From Sphingobium sp. CCH11-B1 (GTDB lineage: Bacteria > Pseudomonadota > Alphaproteobacteria > Sphingomonadales > Sphingomonadaceae), in contig NZ_LSJY01000018.1 of NCBI RefSeq assembly GCF_001556865.1, positions 6,710 through 70,709 on the forward strand: DNA of 64,000 bases, read 5' to 3'. The number at the start of each line of letters is the position of its first letter. Within the stretch, counting starts at the first letter, position 1. Made by a program: the position numbers and the translations under genes. Of this stretch, positions 26,780-36,171 are shown in pieces. The notes below the pieces were generated by a model. That model was not told the DNA's origin. It saw nothing but the letters and a program-made list of their open reading frames with translations, and ran no database searches.

Positions 26780-27772
26780 CTAGAGCGGCTGGACGGTGAC
26801 CTCCGCCGGTTGCGCGCGCGTGAGCGGGTTGCGAGCCGGCAGGGTGAAGGGGGCCGCCTCGATTTCGAAGACGTCGCCTTCCTGCGTGGTCACGCCGTCG
26901 CTGAACGAGAGGGTCGCGGTGCCGAAGAAATGGACATGCACGTCGCCGGGCCGGCGGAACAATGCATATTTGAAATGGTGATGCTCCAGGTTGGCCAGGC
27001 TGTGCGACATATTCGCTTCGCCCGAAAGGAAGGGCTTTTCCCACATCACCTGCCCGTCGCGCAGGATGCGGCTGACCCCTTCGACATGAGCGGGCGGGTC
27101 GCCGACCAGCAGTTCCGGCCCGAGCGCCGCCTGACGGAGCTTGGAATGGGCGAGCCAGAGATAATTGTGCCGTTCGGTGACATGGTCCGAAAATTCATTC
27201 GCGAGCGCGAGGCCCAGGCGATGGGGTGTGCCATCGTCACCGATGATATACACGCCCGCCAGTTCCGGTTCCTCTCCGCCATCCTTGGCGAAAGACGGCA
27301 TGGTCAGCGCTTCTCCGGGGCCGACCAGTTGCGATCCGTCTCCCTTGTAGAACCATTCCGGTTGCTGGCCCACCTGCCCGGCGGCGGGCTTGCCACCTTC
27401 CAGACCTTCCAGGAACATGCGCATGCTGTCGGTCTGCTTTTCGGCCGCCGCGGCTTCTCGGTGCATCTTGTCGCGGCCTTCCGCGGACCCAAGATGGGTG
27501 AGGCCGGTGCCCGTCAGCAGCACATGCGCGTCGTCTTCATGATCGATCGGTGCGAGCAGGCGACCAGCCGCAAATTCGGCCGCGATGTCGACGCTGTCGC
27601 CTTGACCCGCCTGTTCGACAGCCTGGGCAAGGCCGATGCCCCCGGCGATCGCCCGCAGCGCCAGAGCGCGGATCGTGGCGACACCGGTCACGAAATGTGC
27701 AGCGTCGCCCCGTGCGGCGATAACCGATCGCTCGCCCCGGTCGGACCGATGCTGCAACAGGCGCAATGTCAT
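26780..27772 (-). CDS. AraD1/GguC family protein (FAH fold)
   Basis: 330-residue member of the AraD1 (GguC) group of the fumarylacetoacetate-hydrolase superfamily. Members act on 2-keto-3-deoxy acids in oxidative pentose pathways, probably 2-keto-3-deoxy-L-arabinonate. Visible blocks are LLTGTGLTHLGSAEGRDKM, EWFYKGDG, the acidic metal-binding GGEEPELAGVYI segment and the HVHFFGTATLSF region. It precedes the arabinofuranosidase by 60 bases and is divergent from the GntR regulator. Confidence 0.85.
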   Translation of the reverse strand: MTLRLLQHRSDRGERSVIAARGDAAHFVTGVATIRALALRAIAGGIGLAQAVEQAGQGDSVDIAAEFAAGRLLAPIDHEDDAHVLLTGTGLTHLGSAEGRDKMHREAAAAEKQTDSMRMFLEGLEGGKPAAGQVGQQPEWFYKGDGSQLVGPGEALTMPSFAKDGGEEPELAGVYIIGDDGTPHRLGLALANEFSDHVTERHNYLWLAHSKLRQAALGPELLVGDPPAHVEGVSRILRDGQVMWEKPFLSGEANMSHSLANLEHHHFKYALFRRPGDVHVHFFGTATLSFSDGVTTQEGDVFEIEAAPFTLPARNPLTRAQPAEVTVQPL

Positions 27773-27850
27773 GAAATCTTCCTTCCGCGCGCGATGGCGC
27801 CTTTTCGTCGATGGCCGCGCTGCTGCGCGCCGACAGGCACGCCCGCAACG

Positions 27851-27875
27851 ATATGACCGATTTACTCCGACATAT
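27851..27875. promoter_or_regulatory. Candidate GntR operator between AraD1 and gntR
   Basis: 27860-27875 reads ATTTACTCCGACATAT. Its reverse complement matches the site at 30166-30181 at 14 of 16 positions. A second, overlapping copy in the other orientation, ATATGACCGATTTA, begins at 27851. The sites lie 76-101 bases upstream of the gntR start and 79-103 bases upstream of the AraD1 start. Confidence 0.6.
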
Positions 27876-27951
27876 TTCAGGAGAGTAGTAATGGCAATCC
27901 TCGTGTTGTAGCACGAGCCATTTCGCGTCGGGGAAAGCGGGAGGAGCGGAA

Positions 27952-28716
27952 ATGGTGCAGGACGATCCCTCGAAGCAGGGAACGGTTAAGGATGATGGCG
28001 GCGATGTCCGTCCGGTCAGGGGCCCTGGGCGACGGCTGCACGGCGCGATCGCCCACAAACTGGGCATGGCGATCCTGTCCGGCCAGTATCAGCCCGGCGA
28101 CACGCTGTCGGGCGAGGTCGCGTTCGCGGAAGAGCTGGAAGTGTCACGCAGCGCCTATCGCGAGGCGATTCAGGTGCTGACCGCGAAGGGCCTGGTGGAA
28201 AGCCGGCCCAAGGCGGGCACCCGGGTATTGCCGCGCACGCGCTGGAACCTGCTTGACCCTGAAGTGCTGGCCTGGGCCTTCGCGGGGGAGCCCGACATCC
28301 AGTTCGTGCGCGACCTGTTCGAACTGCGCGCCATCGTCGAACCGGCTGCCGCGCGGCTGGCTGCGCAGCGGCGCGGCAAGGATGACCTCAAGGTCATGAA
28401 GGACTCGCTTGCCGCGATGCGCCGCCATACGCTGGCGACCGATGCCGGCCGCGCCGCCGACCGCGATTTCCACAATGCGATTCTCAAGGCCACGGGCAAC
28501 GATGCGCTGATCGTGCTGACCGCCAGCATCGGCGCGGCGGTCAACTGGACCACCCAGTTCAAGCAGCGTGCCCGCGCCCTGCCGCGCAACCCGATCCCCG
28601 ACCATGTCCGCGTGTTCGACGCCATCGCCGCCGGCGATGCCCAGGGCGCGGCCGACGCCATGGGCGCGCTGGTGCAACTGGCGCTGGAGGATACGGCCAG
28701 CGCCATGCAAGGATAA
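27952..28716 (+). CDS. GntR-family regulator, FadR subfamily
   Basis: 254-residue regulator. The N-terminal winged helix (about 25-90) has GDTLSGEVAFAEELEVSRSAYREAIQVL and the KAGTRVLP wing. A C-terminal all-helical FCD ligand domain (about 100-240) shows DLFELRAIVEPAAARLAA, the metal/ligand His residues in RDFHNAIL and DHVRVFDAIAAGD. It is divergent from AraD1-abf and next to the sugar importer, so it probably represses the arabinose locus until a pathway sugar acid binds (inference). Confidence 0.9.
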   Translation: MVQDDPSKQGTVKDDGGDVRPVRGPGRRLHGAIAHKLGMAILSGQYQPGDTLSGEVAFAEELEVSRSAYREAIQVLTAKGLVESRPKAGTRVLPRTRWNLLDPEVLAWAFAGEPDIQFVRDLFELRAIVEPAAARLAAQRRGKDDLKVMKDSLAAMRRHTLATDAGRAADRDFHNAILKATGNDALIVLTASIGAAVNWTTQFKQRARALPRNPIPDHVRVFDAIAAGDAQGAADAMGALVQLALEDTASAMQG

Positions 28717-28741
28717 GGCGAAGCCGATCCGGCAGGACAAG

Positions 28742-28776
28742 AAAAGGCCGGCGCGGTCGTCCCGCGCCGGCCTTTT
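28742..28776. terminator. Bidirectional terminator between gntR and sugar importer
   Basis: A 15-bp perfect stem (AAAAGGCCGGCGCGG with its complement ending CCTTTT) around a 5-base loop. A-tract on one side and T-tract on the other let it terminate both the gntR message (+) and the importer message (-). Confidence 0.88.
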
Positions 28777-28796
28777 CTGTTTTCGACGCCCCCGCG

Positions 28797-30104
28797 TCAG
28801 TCAGCGATTTGCTGGTCCGGCAGGGCGTTCGTCACCTTGCAGCCCCACAGCGCGTAGAAGAGCACATAGAGTTCGCAAACGGCAGTCAGCAGGAAGCTGG
28901 TCTGCAAGCCGTAGATGTCCGCGAGCCAGCCCTGCACCACAACCAGCGCACCGCCCGCGATGGCCATGATCAGCAGGCCGGAGCCTTCCTCCGTAAGCGG
29001 TCCCAGACCCTTGATGCCGAGGGTGAAGATGGTCGGGAACATGATCGAATGGAACAGGCCTACCAGGATCAGCGACCACATGGCGACCGGTCCGGTGGTG
29101 AACACCGTGACCAGCATCACCAGGAACGCGCCGATGGAAAAGGCGGCGAGGACATGGCCGGCATCGAACTTCTGCATGATGGCGGAGCCGACGAAGCGGC
29201 CGACCATCATCCCGCCCCACAGGAAGGTGAGGTAATTGCCCGCCTGCTCGTGCGTCAGATTGGCGATCTGCGGCTGGCTGACGAAGTTGACGAACAGGTT
29301 GGCGACGCCGATTTCCGCGATCAGGTAAATGAAGATGGCGGGAATGCCGAATACCAGGTTGCGGTGGGTCCAGAGTGAATATTTCTTCCGTTCTTCTTTG
29401 TTGTGACGCTGCGTCGCGGCGCCCATTGCGGGCAGGGGGAAGCGCGCGATCACGACGGCAAGCACGACCAGAACGATCGCCACCAGCACATAGGGAAGGA
29501 CCACCGACTGCGCGTCGGCCAGCCGTTCCGCCTGGGTCAGGACGACATCGCCTTGCGCCGTGCCGCCCTTCGACCGGCCAAGGATCAGATAGGCGCCGAA
29601 CATCGGCGCCAGCATCGTACCGGCCGAATTCATCGCCTGAACCAGATTGAGGCGTGAGGAGGCTGTTTCGGGTTTTCCGACGACGGCAACATAGGGGTTG
29701 GCCGCGACCTGGAGCAGGGTGATGCCGCTGGCGATGACGAACAGCATGACCAGCGTCACGCCATAGGATGGGATGGAAGCCGCCAATGTCATGCCGAGCG
29801 CGCCGGCCGCCATGATGAGCAGCCCGATCACCATCGACTTCTGGTATCCGACCCGTTCGATCAGCTTGGCGGACGGGATGGATGCGAAGAAATAGGCGAT
29901 GAACCAGACCGATTCGATCAGCGTCGTCTGGGTGTAGCTCAGGTCGAACACGCTCCGCAGATGCGGTAGCAACGTGTTGTTGATGACGGTGATGAAGCCC
30001 CACATGAAAAAGAGGCTGGCAAGCAGGGCCAATGCAGGGCCGTAGCGCGTGCCGGGATTATAGGTCGCGGAAGCCCCCGCGCCTGACGAGATCGGTCCAG
30101 CCAT
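28797..30104 (-). CDS. FucP-type sugar:proton symporter (MFS)
   Basis: 435-residue major-facilitator transporter with about 12 membrane helices, resembling L-fucose permease FucP/GluP. Family features include ALLASLFFMWGFITVINNTLLPHL in TM1, FFASIPSAKLIERVGYQKSMV after TM2 and LLQVAANPYVAVVG in TM4. The start at 30104 is fixed by GGAGGATCA just upstream. Given its place between an arabinose-type regulator and galM it probably imports L-arabinose or a related sugar. Confidence 0.9.
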   Translation of the reverse strand: MAGPISSGAGASATYNPGTRYGPALALLASLFFMWGFITVINNTLLPHLRSVFDLSYTQTTLIESVWFIAYFFASIPSAKLIERVGYQKSMVIGLLIMAAGALGMTLAASIPSYGVTLVMLFVIASGITLLQVAANPYVAVVGKPETASSRLNLVQAMNSAGTMLAPMFGAYLILGRSKGGTAQGDVVLTQAERLADAQSVVLPYVLVAIVLVVLAVVIARFPLPAMGAATQRHNKEERKKYSLWTHRNLVFGIPAIFIYLIAEIGVANLFVNFVSQPQIANLTHEQAGNYLTFLWGGMMVGRFVGSAIMQKFDAGHVLAAFSIGAFLVMLVTVFTTGPVAMWSLILVGLFHSIMFPTIFTLGIKGLGPLTEEGSGLLIMAIAGGALVVVQGWLADIYGLQTSFLLTAVCELYVLFYALWGCKVTNALPDQQIAD

Positions 30105-30165
30105 TGATCCTCCTCCGCAAGCAATCTTGATGCGAACCGCCACGTCAAAGGCTTGCGTCCGCTCA

Positions 30166-30181
30166 ATATGTCCGAGTATAT
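30166..30181. promoter_or_regulatory. Candidate GntR operator between importer and galM
   Basis: ATATGTCCGAGTATAT is a near-palindrome (ATAT-N8-ATAT) lying 62 bases upstream of the importer start and 50 bases before the galM start. It matches the reverse complement of 27860-27875 at 14 of 16 positions. Confidence 0.6.
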
Positions 30182-30231
30182 GGCCACCAACCGCCCGTCA
30201 ATGGGCGACCGCGCGCGTAGAGAGGACGTCC

Positions 30232-31392
30232 ATGAAAAAGGCCAGCATCATCAGAATTGCCCTGAAATCCACTTTGTCCCTGGGGGCCATGGGCGCGGTC
30301 ATGACCGTAGGGGCCGCGTTGGCGGCAGAGGCGAGCCGGGCGCCGGCCGGAAGCGCGAACGGCGCGGCGGTGGAGACGATCACCCTCCGCAACGGACAAG
30401 GGATGTCGGCGAAGATACTGACCTACGGCGCGACACTGCAGTCGCTGTCGGGGCCGGACAAGTCGGGCAAGACGGCGGACGTCCTGCTGGGCTATGACGA
30501 CCTTGAAGGCTATGTCGAGCACCCCAATTATTATGGCGTGACCGTGGGGCGGTATGCCAACCGGATCGCCGGCGGGAAGTTCATGCTCGACGGCAAGACC
30601 TATCAGTTGCCGCTCAACGACAAGGTCAATTCGCTGCATGGCGGCGGCAAGGGATTCGACAAGCAGGTGTGGACGGTCGTGTCCATGAAGAGCGGTCCCA
30701 AGGCCAGCGTGGTGCTGGGTCTCACCAGCCCGGACGGTGACGCGGGTTATCCCGGCAAGCTGGACGTCACCGTCACCTACACGCTGGACGAGGCCAACAA
30801 CCTAGCCATCGCCTTCGACGCAAAGACCGACAAGCCCACTATCGTCAACATGACCAATCACGCCATCTTCAACCTGGCGGGCGAGGGCGCGCCAGAAGGG
30901 ACGGTCAATCACCTGCTGACCATCCCTGCCAAAGCCTTCACGCCAGTCGATGACCACCTTATCCCGACGGGCGAACTCAAGCCCGTGGACGGCAGCGTCT
31001 TCGATTTTCGCACGCCCCGGCGCGTGGCGGACGGCATTCGCGACGGACGTGATCCGCAGATCGTCGCCGGCCATGGGTACGACCATAATTTCGCGCTCGA
31101 CAAGGGGCTGACCAAGGTTCCGGGGTTGGCGGCTCGGCTGGAAGATCCCCAATCCGGCCGCGTGCTCGATGTGTTGACGACAGAGCCGGGTGTCCAATTC
31201 TACACCGGCAATTTCCTCGACGGGTCGCTGGTGGGGAAGGGAGGCCACCTCTATCGCATGAGCGACGGCATCGCGCTTGAACCGCAGAAATTTCCGGACG
31301 CGCCCAACAAGCCCAGTTTCGTGTCGGCGCGGGTCGATCCGGGCAAACCCTATCATCATGAGATGATCTATCGCCTGTCGGTCAAGCGCTGA
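30232..31392 (+). CDS. galM: Periplasmic aldose 1-epimerase
   Basis: 386-residue mutarotase with a signal peptide (about 1-32), so it should act in the periplasm. It interconverts alpha and beta anomers of sugars before import. The GalM fold motifs are TYGATLQSL, the substrate Arg/Asn segment GRYANRIAGG, NSLHGG with its His, and NMTNHAIFNL with the second catalytic His. The late ALEPQKFPDAPN block contains the catalytic Glu. It is divergent from the sugar importer and shares its candidate operator. Confidence 0.93.
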   Translation: MKKASIIRIALKSTLSLGAMGAVMTVGAALAAEASRAPAGSANGAAVETITLRNGQGMSAKILTYGATLQSLSGPDKSGKTADVLLGYDDLEGYVEHPNYYGVTVGRYANRIAGGKFMLDGKTYQLPLNDKVNSLHGGGKGFDKQVWTVVSMKSGPKASVVLGLTSPDGDAGYPGKLDVTVTYTLDEANNLAIAFDAKTDKPTIVNMTNHAIFNLAGEGAPEGTVNHLLTIPAKAFTPVDDHLIPTGELKPVDGSVFDFRTPRRVADGIRDGRDPQIVAGHGYDHNFALDKGLTKVPGLAARLEDPQSGRVLDVLTTEPGVQFYTGNFLDGSLVGKGGHLYRMSDGIALEPQKFPDAPNKPSFVSARVDPGKPYHHEMIYRLSVKR

Positions 31393-31451
31393 GCGGCGCG
31401 CAGCGGACGCTGCTCCTCTGAACAACGTCGCGGCCTGGTGCCCCCGTCGCC

Positions 31452-31483
31452 GCAACCTCGCCCTTCAAAACGGGCAAGGTTGC
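31452..31483. repeat. Imperfect inverted repeat after galM
   Basis: A 12-bp stem with one mismatch (GCAACCTCGCCC against GGGCAAGGTTGC) around an 8-base loop, 60 bases after the galM stop. No T-tract follows, so it may be a message-end stabiliser or a REP-like element. Confidence 0.45.
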
Positions 31484-31646
31484 CGCCCTCATCAAAGAGG
31501 GTTGCAAGGCGACGGGAAATCTCCTAGAGGGGCGGGGACAACGTTGTCATGCCTCTCCAAGATTGGCGACGTTGCGATCCCGGACAGCTGATCGGCGAAC
31601 TGCACACGCCCGTCGCTGTCCGGGTTATTTTTCCCCCATGTCGTTT

Positions 31647-31889
31647 CTAGCCAGCCCATCGCGCCGTGACCGGAACGGTTTTGAGCAGCGCTGCCCCCGC
31701 GACGAGCAGCGCGATACCTACCGAAGCGCAGAGGAAACAGGCCCCGGCCAGCAGGAACTGCCCTGTCGTGACAGCGGCGGTGCGATGCACCGACGCGGCG
31801 AGGTGGGAACCCATCGGCCGAACGCATAGCAGCAGGGCAAGTCCGGCCAATCGCAATCCGACCGATGTCGGCCAACCATGACGGGTCAT
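31647..31889 (-). CDS. Small membrane protein of unknown function
   Basis: 80 residues with two hydrophobic segments (about 10-28 and 44-67) separated by a short polar loop. A good GGAGGAG site lies about 11 bases before the start. It stands alone between galM and kup. No family recognised; the hydrophobic pattern and ribosome site argue that it is real. Confidence 0.5.
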   Translation of the reverse strand: MTRHGWPTSVGLRLAGLALLLCVRPMGSHLAASVHRTAAVTTGQFLLAGACFLCASVGIALLVAGAALLKTVPVTARWAG

Positions 31890-32010
31890 GCAGACGGCTC
31901 TCCTCCAAATGTCGAAGGAGACTCTACCTACGGCTGGTCGCGTAGCATTTCGAGAGCATCAACCGTCCCGCTCCATTGTATTTGCGTAGGAATTTGCGTC
32001 GTCCAGAGAG

Positions 32011-32057
32011 ATTCATATGGAAATACTATGGACCGACCCGATCATTCATATGGAAAT
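32011..32057. repeat. Direct repeat pair upstream of kup
   Basis: ATTCATATGGAAAT occurs at 32011-32024 and again at 32044-32057, 33 bases apart start-to-start (about three helical turns). Both lie within 100 bases of the kup start, in an AT-rich stretch. A regulator-binding role is possible. Confidence 0.5.
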
Positions 32058-32107
32058 CCCCTCGGCGCTCATGCATCGACGGGAGAAGTGACGGAGAATG
32101 ATCAGCT

Positions 32108-34006
32108 ATGCAGGGCGAGGTCGAAGGAAATGCGGGGAGCGGCCATGGTCCTGCTCAGGGATTGGGGCCGCTGGCGCTGGGCGCGCTGGGCGTGGTGTTC
32201 GGTGACATCGGCACCTCACCGCTCTACGCGTTGAAGGAAAGCTTCGTCGGCCATCATCCCCTGACGGTCGATCCGCTGCATATCTACGGGGTGTTGTCGC
32301 TGATCTTCTGGACGATGACGCTGATCGTCACGGTCAAATATGTGTTTATCGTCATGCGCGCGGACAATCATGGCGAAGGCGGCAGCATGGCATTGCTGGC
32401 GCTGATCCGGCGCAATCTGGAAGGGTCGGGCCGAACCCCGTTGATCGCGGCGCTTGGCGTGCTGGCGACGGCGCTCTTCTATGGAGACGCCATCATCACG
32501 CCCGCCATTTCAGTGCTTTCGGCCGTGGAAGGCCTGACGGTGGTTGAGGCGAATCTTACGCCGCTCGTCCTGCCGATCGCGATCGCCATCCTGGTGGGGC
32601 TTTTCCTGATCCAGCGATTCGGCACGGCGCGGGTCGGCGCGTTGTTCGGTCCGGTGATGGTCGTCTACTTCATCGTGCTGGCGCTGCTCGGCGTCATGAA
32701 CATATGGCGTCATCCAGAGATCGTCGCGATCGTCAATCCTCTATGGGCGTTCCGTTTCTTCGCCCTGGATCCGGTGCTGGCCTTCCTGGCGCTGGGTTCG
32801 GTGGTGCTGGCGGTGACGGGCGCGGAGGCGCTCTATGCCGACATGGGTCATTTCGGGCGAAAGGCGATCAGCATCGCCTGGCTCTACGCGGCATTCCCCT
32901 GCCTGCTGCTCAACTATCTGGGGCAGGGTGCGCTGCTGATCGACCAGCCGGCTGCGGCGGCCAATCCCTTCTTTCTGATGGCGCCGGACTGGGCGCGTCT
33001 GCCGCTGGTGATTCTTGCCACGCTGGCCACGATCATCGCCAGCCAGGCTGTCATTTCCGGCGCCTTTTCAGTGACGCAGCAGGCGGTGCAATTGGGATTT
33101 CTGCCCCGCCTTCGCATCCTGCACACCAGCGCGTCGGCAGCGGGGCAAATCTATGTACCGCTGGTCAACCATGCGCTGCTGATATTCGTCATCATGCTGG
33201 TGGTCGGTTTCGGCAGTTCGACGGACCTTGCGGCGGCCTATGGCATCGCGGTCACGGGCACCATGGTGATTACCGCCTGCATGCTGGGCGTGCTGACTTT
33301 CTCCATCTGGCGCTGGCCGCCGCTGGCGGCAGGCGGCGTGACCGGCCTGTTCCTGTTGATCGATGGGGCCTATTTCGCATCCAACGCGACCAAGATTCCC
33401 GATGGCGGATGGTTTCCGCTGATGGTGGCGACGGTGGCGTTCGTCATCTTGACGACCTGGGCGACGGGCCGCCGGATCATGCGCGAACGGTTGCAGGAAG
33501 GCGCGATGGAACTGGACCTTTTCATCCAGTCCACCATGACGTCGCTGAAACGCGTGCCGGGCACCGCCATCTTCCTGTCGTCCAGCACCGCCGGCGTCCC
33601 GCCGGCTCTGCTCCACAACGTCAAGCACAACCGCATCCTGCACGAACGCAACATCATCCTGACGGTACGGACGCATGGCGTGCCGCACCTGCATGAAGCG
33701 CTGCGGTCGCAGGTGGAGGATCATGGCGCGGGCTTCTATCGCCTTGTCCTGAACCATGGTTTCATGGAGGAGGTGGACATTCCGGCCGTGCTGAAATCGG
33801 TCCAGGATTGCGGCGGGCCGATCACGGTGAAGGACAGCAGCTATTTCCTCAGTCGCCAGACCCTGATCCCCTCGGCGCGGCCGGGCATGGCGATGTGGCG
33901 CGAAAAGCTGTTCGCCTGGATGATCCGGAACGCGGAAAGCCCGATGGACTTCTTCAAGCTGCCGGTGAACCGGGTGGTGGAACTGGGATCGCAGCTGGAA
34001 ATCTGA
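32108..34006 (+). CDS. kup: Low-affinity potassium uptake protein
   Basis: 632-residue KUP/HAK/KT family K+:H+ symporter. It has about 12 membrane helices and a roughly 180-residue cytosolic C-terminal domain. The family signature [17 protein letters not shown] follows the N-terminus, with ADNHGEGG and [23 protein letters not shown] as further diagnostic blocks. Start at 32108, with no strong Shine-Dalgarno visible. A direct-repeat pair lies in the upstream region. Confidence 0.95.
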   Translation: MQGEVEGNAGSGHGPAQGLGPLALGALGVVFGDIGTSPLYALKESFVGHHPLTVDPLHIYGVLSLIFWTMTLIVTVKYVFIVMRADNHGEGGSMALLALIRRNLEGSGRTPLIAALGVLATALFYGDAIITPAISVLSAVEGLTVVEANLTPLVLPIAIAILVGLFLIQRFGTARVGALFGPVMVVYFIVLALLGVMNIWRHPEIVAIVNPLWAFRFFALDPVLAFLALGSVVLAVTGAEALYADMGHFGRKAISIAWLYAAFPCLLLNYLGQGALLIDQPAAAANPFFLMAPDWARLPLVILATLATIIASQAVISGAFSVTQQAVQLGFLPRLRILHTSASAAGQIYVPLVNHALLIFVIMLVVGFGSSTDLAAAYGIAVTGTMVITACMLGVLTFSIWRWPPLAAGGVTGLFLLIDGAYFASNATKIPDGGWFPLMVATVAFVILTTWATGRRIMRERLQEGAMELDLFIQSTMTSLKRVPGTAIFLSSSTAGVPPALLHNVKHNRILHERNIILTVRTHGVPHLHEALRSQVEDHGAGFYRLVLNHGFMEEVDIPAVLKSVQDCGGPITVKDSSYFLSRQTLIPSARPGMAMWREKLFAWMIRNAESPMDFFKLPVNRVVELGSQLEI

Positions 34007-34012
34007 TCGTCG

Positions 34013-34165
34013 TTATTTCCGTCGCCATCTCCGAAACAGCGACACGCCCATAAAGCCGCCGCCCAGCACCGCCGCGATCGCCCCGCCGGCCGAAGCCAGC
34101 GCCCATGCGCCCGCCGCCAGCAGGCCGGTCAGGAAATCCACGATGATCAGGGTGAGATGGATCAT
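34013..34165 (-). CDS. Possible 50-residue membrane protein
   Basis: Open frame beginning MIHLTLIIVDFLTGLLAAG with one or two hydrophobic segments covering about residues 3-43 and a basic tail (RRWRRK). It starts 19 bases after the end of the upstream gene, so it could be the third gene of the telA operon. No clear ribosome site; no family known. Confidence 0.45.
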   Translation of the reverse strand: MIHLTLIIVDFLTGLLAAGAWALASAGGAIAAVLGGGFMGVSLFRRWRRK

Positions 34166-34184
34166 GCCGCAAGGAGCGCAGGGC

Positions 34185-34895
34185 CTACTGCCCTAGTTCC
34201 TTGGCTTCCTGATATTTGAGTTCGAGAAACCGGTTCTGCACGGCGAGCTTGTCCAGATCGCCGCTGGCGAGGGTCTCGCTCATCCGTGCGATTTCAGCGT
34301 CTATGACGGAAAGCCCTTCGACGAGTTGCGTTTCCGGGACACGGCCGTTGCGTTCCTGACGCCGAAGCGGCTGGGGAATGGATTGATAGCCGGTGACGAG
34401 TTCGGGAAGATGATCGGCCAGGAGCTTGCGGATTTCCTGCGCCGCCGGATCACCTTCGCCCATGCGTTCGAGCTGCGGGGCCAGCGTTTCCAGCCGCACG
34501 CCGATGCTGTCGACCAGGGTTATGGCAGGCGCGGGCAGCGCCTTTCGCTGGTTCTCAAGCCAGATTTCGGTCTTGAGGGGCAGGGCGGCGAGTTCCGTCT
34601 GCGCCAGCGCCTCGGTGCGGACGCGGGTTTCGGTAGGGACGAGGGCGATCAGGACCAAAGCTGCGATGATGACGCCCAGCGCGATCATGACGCCTGATAC
34701 GCCCAGGGGCATGATGAAGCCCGCGACCGCACTGGCGAGCACGATCGCCAGCACTGCCCAGAAAGCATATTTGACCTTGCGGATCAGGCCGGCATTGCGC
34801 CGTTCCCGCGCCCGCGTGGACAGGCTGCGCGCCCGGTCGCTATGGCGGCGCAGCACCGCTTCTGCATCGGCCAGAACGCGGTCGGAGCGGCTCAT
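34185..34895 (-). CDS. TelA-associated membrane protein, XpaC-like
   Basis: 236 residues: a basic N-terminus (1-38), two membrane segments (about 44-63 and 69-88), then a long helical cytosolic region with coiled-coil character. This layout and its position behind telA match the XpaC-like '5-bromo-4-chloroindolyl phosphate hydrolysis' family often paired with TelA. Role in the TelA system unknown. Confidence 0.65.
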   Translation of the reverse strand: MSRSDRVLADAEAVLRRHSDRARSLSTRARERRNAGLIRKVKYAFWAVLAIVLASAVAGFIMPLGVSGVMIALGVIIAALVLIALVPTETRVRTEALAQTELAALPLKTEIWLENQRKALPAPAITLVDSIGVRLETLAPQLERMGEGDPAAQEIRKLLADHLPELVTGYQSIPQPLRRQERNGRVPETQLVEGLSVIDAEIARMSETLASGDLDKLAVQNRFLELKYQEAKELGQ

Positions 34896-34906
34896 CGCGC
34901 CAAACT

Positions 34907-34940
34907 CCGTTCGTTTCTCGACTTTGCTCGAAACGAACGG
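34907..34940. repeat. Inverted repeat, sphingomonad REP-like
   Basis: CCGTTCGTTTC and GAAACGAACGG form an 11-bp perfect stem around a 12-base loop in the 64-base gap between telA and the next gene. The sequence resembles a short dispersed repeat common in sphingomonad intergenic regions (from memory, not searched). No T-tract. Confidence 0.65.
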
Positions 34941-34959
34941 ATGAAGATGGTCGACATCC

Positions 34960-36171
34960 TCACCCCTCGATCGCGCTCAGCAACGGGTTTTCCACCCGCG
35001 CTTCCTGTGCCGCTTGCGCCTGACCCTCCGCGCGGGCGATATAGCCCTTGGACTTCTCCACTTCGTTCGACAGCGTGTTCACCGTCGTCTTCATATTTTC
35101 CAGCGCCTTCAGCTTGAAGGTGTCGATATTGTCCATCGTGTCGTAGATATTCTGGAAGGCGCGCTGCAGCGTTTCGATGGGGATGGTGCTGGACGCGGCC
35201 TGCTCATGAATCTGCGCGGTCTGGTTCTTGAGCAGTTCGCCCGTGCGATCGATCATGTTCGCGGTCGTCGTGTTGAGGGCGGTGATCTGCTCCAGCACCA
35301 GGCGTTGCCCGACCAGTGCCTGCGCCACCGTCACCGCCGTCCGCAGCGCCGCGACTGTGGTGGTGCTGGCGCGGTCGACGCCCTTCACCAACTCGACATT
35401 GTTCTTCTTGACGAGATCGAGCGCGAGATAGCCCTGCACCGTCACCGCCATTTGCGTCAGCAGGTCCTGCGTGCGCTGGCGGATGTAGAAGAGCGCGCTT
35501 TCCCGGATCGCCTTGGCCTTGGCAGGATCGATCGAATCCAGCTCCAGCGCTTTGGCCTCCAGCCGGGCGTCCATCGTCTTGCTGATATGGATCATCTGCT
35601 CCAGACGACCCATCGTTTGCCACATATTCTGCCGCTCGACATCGATGGCGGCATTGTCCTTGATCAGCGTGTCCTTGCCGCTGGCGAGGCTGCCCAGGAT
35701 CGAATTGATGTGGCCCTGCGCGCTCTTATAGCCGTCGAAATAATCGCGCATCTTGTTGCCGAAGGGGATGATGCCGAACAGCTTCTTGGGCGCGAGCAGG
35801 CTGCCGCGCTTGCCGGGATCGAGATCCTCCACCGTGCGCCGCAGTTCGGCAAGGTCGGCGCCGACCTTCGTGTCGCTGTCCATGGCGCGGACGGGGCGGT
35901 CGAGGAAGCGGTTGCTGTGCCCGGCCGCCTCGGCGATCTCCTTGCGGCCCATGTTGGTGAGCTGGTCGACGCGCTTGCCGAATTCGGGGGAGTTTGCATC
36001 CTGCGCGACAAGATCGTCGATAAAGGCGTCGACTTTCTCGTCCAGCTTGCTGCGCGTCCCCTCCTCGATGGGGACGAGCCCTGACGCCTTTTCCGGCGCG
36101 ACGACGGGCACCGGATCGGGCGGGGTCAGGTTGAGCGTGTCGGCAGTAGCGGTCGGCGCGGTCGAAGCCAT
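34960..36171 (-). CDS. telA: Toxic anion resistance protein TelA
   Basis: 403-residue soluble, mostly helical protein of the TelA/KlaA family, linked to tellurite resistance and cell-envelope stress. Typical blocks are GIIPFGNKMRDYFDGYKSAQ, the LEQMIHISKTMDARLE helix and LVKGVDRASTTTVAALRTAV. Long coiled-coil stretches occupy the C-terminal half. It heads a small operon with an XpaC-like membrane protein. Confidence 0.92.
   Translation of the reverse strand: MASTAPTATADTLNLTPPDPVPVVAPEKASGLVPIEEGTRSKLDEKVDAFIDDLVAQDANSPEFGKRVDQLTNMGRKEIAEAAGHSNRFLDRPVRAMDSDTKVGADLAELRRTVEDLDPGKRGSLLAPKKLFGIIPFGNKMRDYFDGYKSAQGHINSILGSLASGKDTLIKDNAAIDVERQNMWQTMGRLEQMIHISKTMDARLEAKALELDSIDPAKAKAIRESALFYIRQRTQDLLTQMAVTVQGYLALDLVKKNNVELVKGVDRASTTTVAALRTAVTVAQALVGQRLVLEQITALNTTTANMIDRTGELLKNQTAQIHEQAASSTIPIETLQRAFQNIYDTMDNIDTFKLKALENMKTTVNTLSNEVEKSKGYIARAEGQAQAAQEARVENPLLSAIEG

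Noticed and set aside
28801..30003. 400-codon alternate minus-strand frame across the sugar importer
   Set aside because: The other minus-strand frame encodes a clear FucP-like transporter with a good ribosome site; this one is Arg/His/Gly-rich noise.
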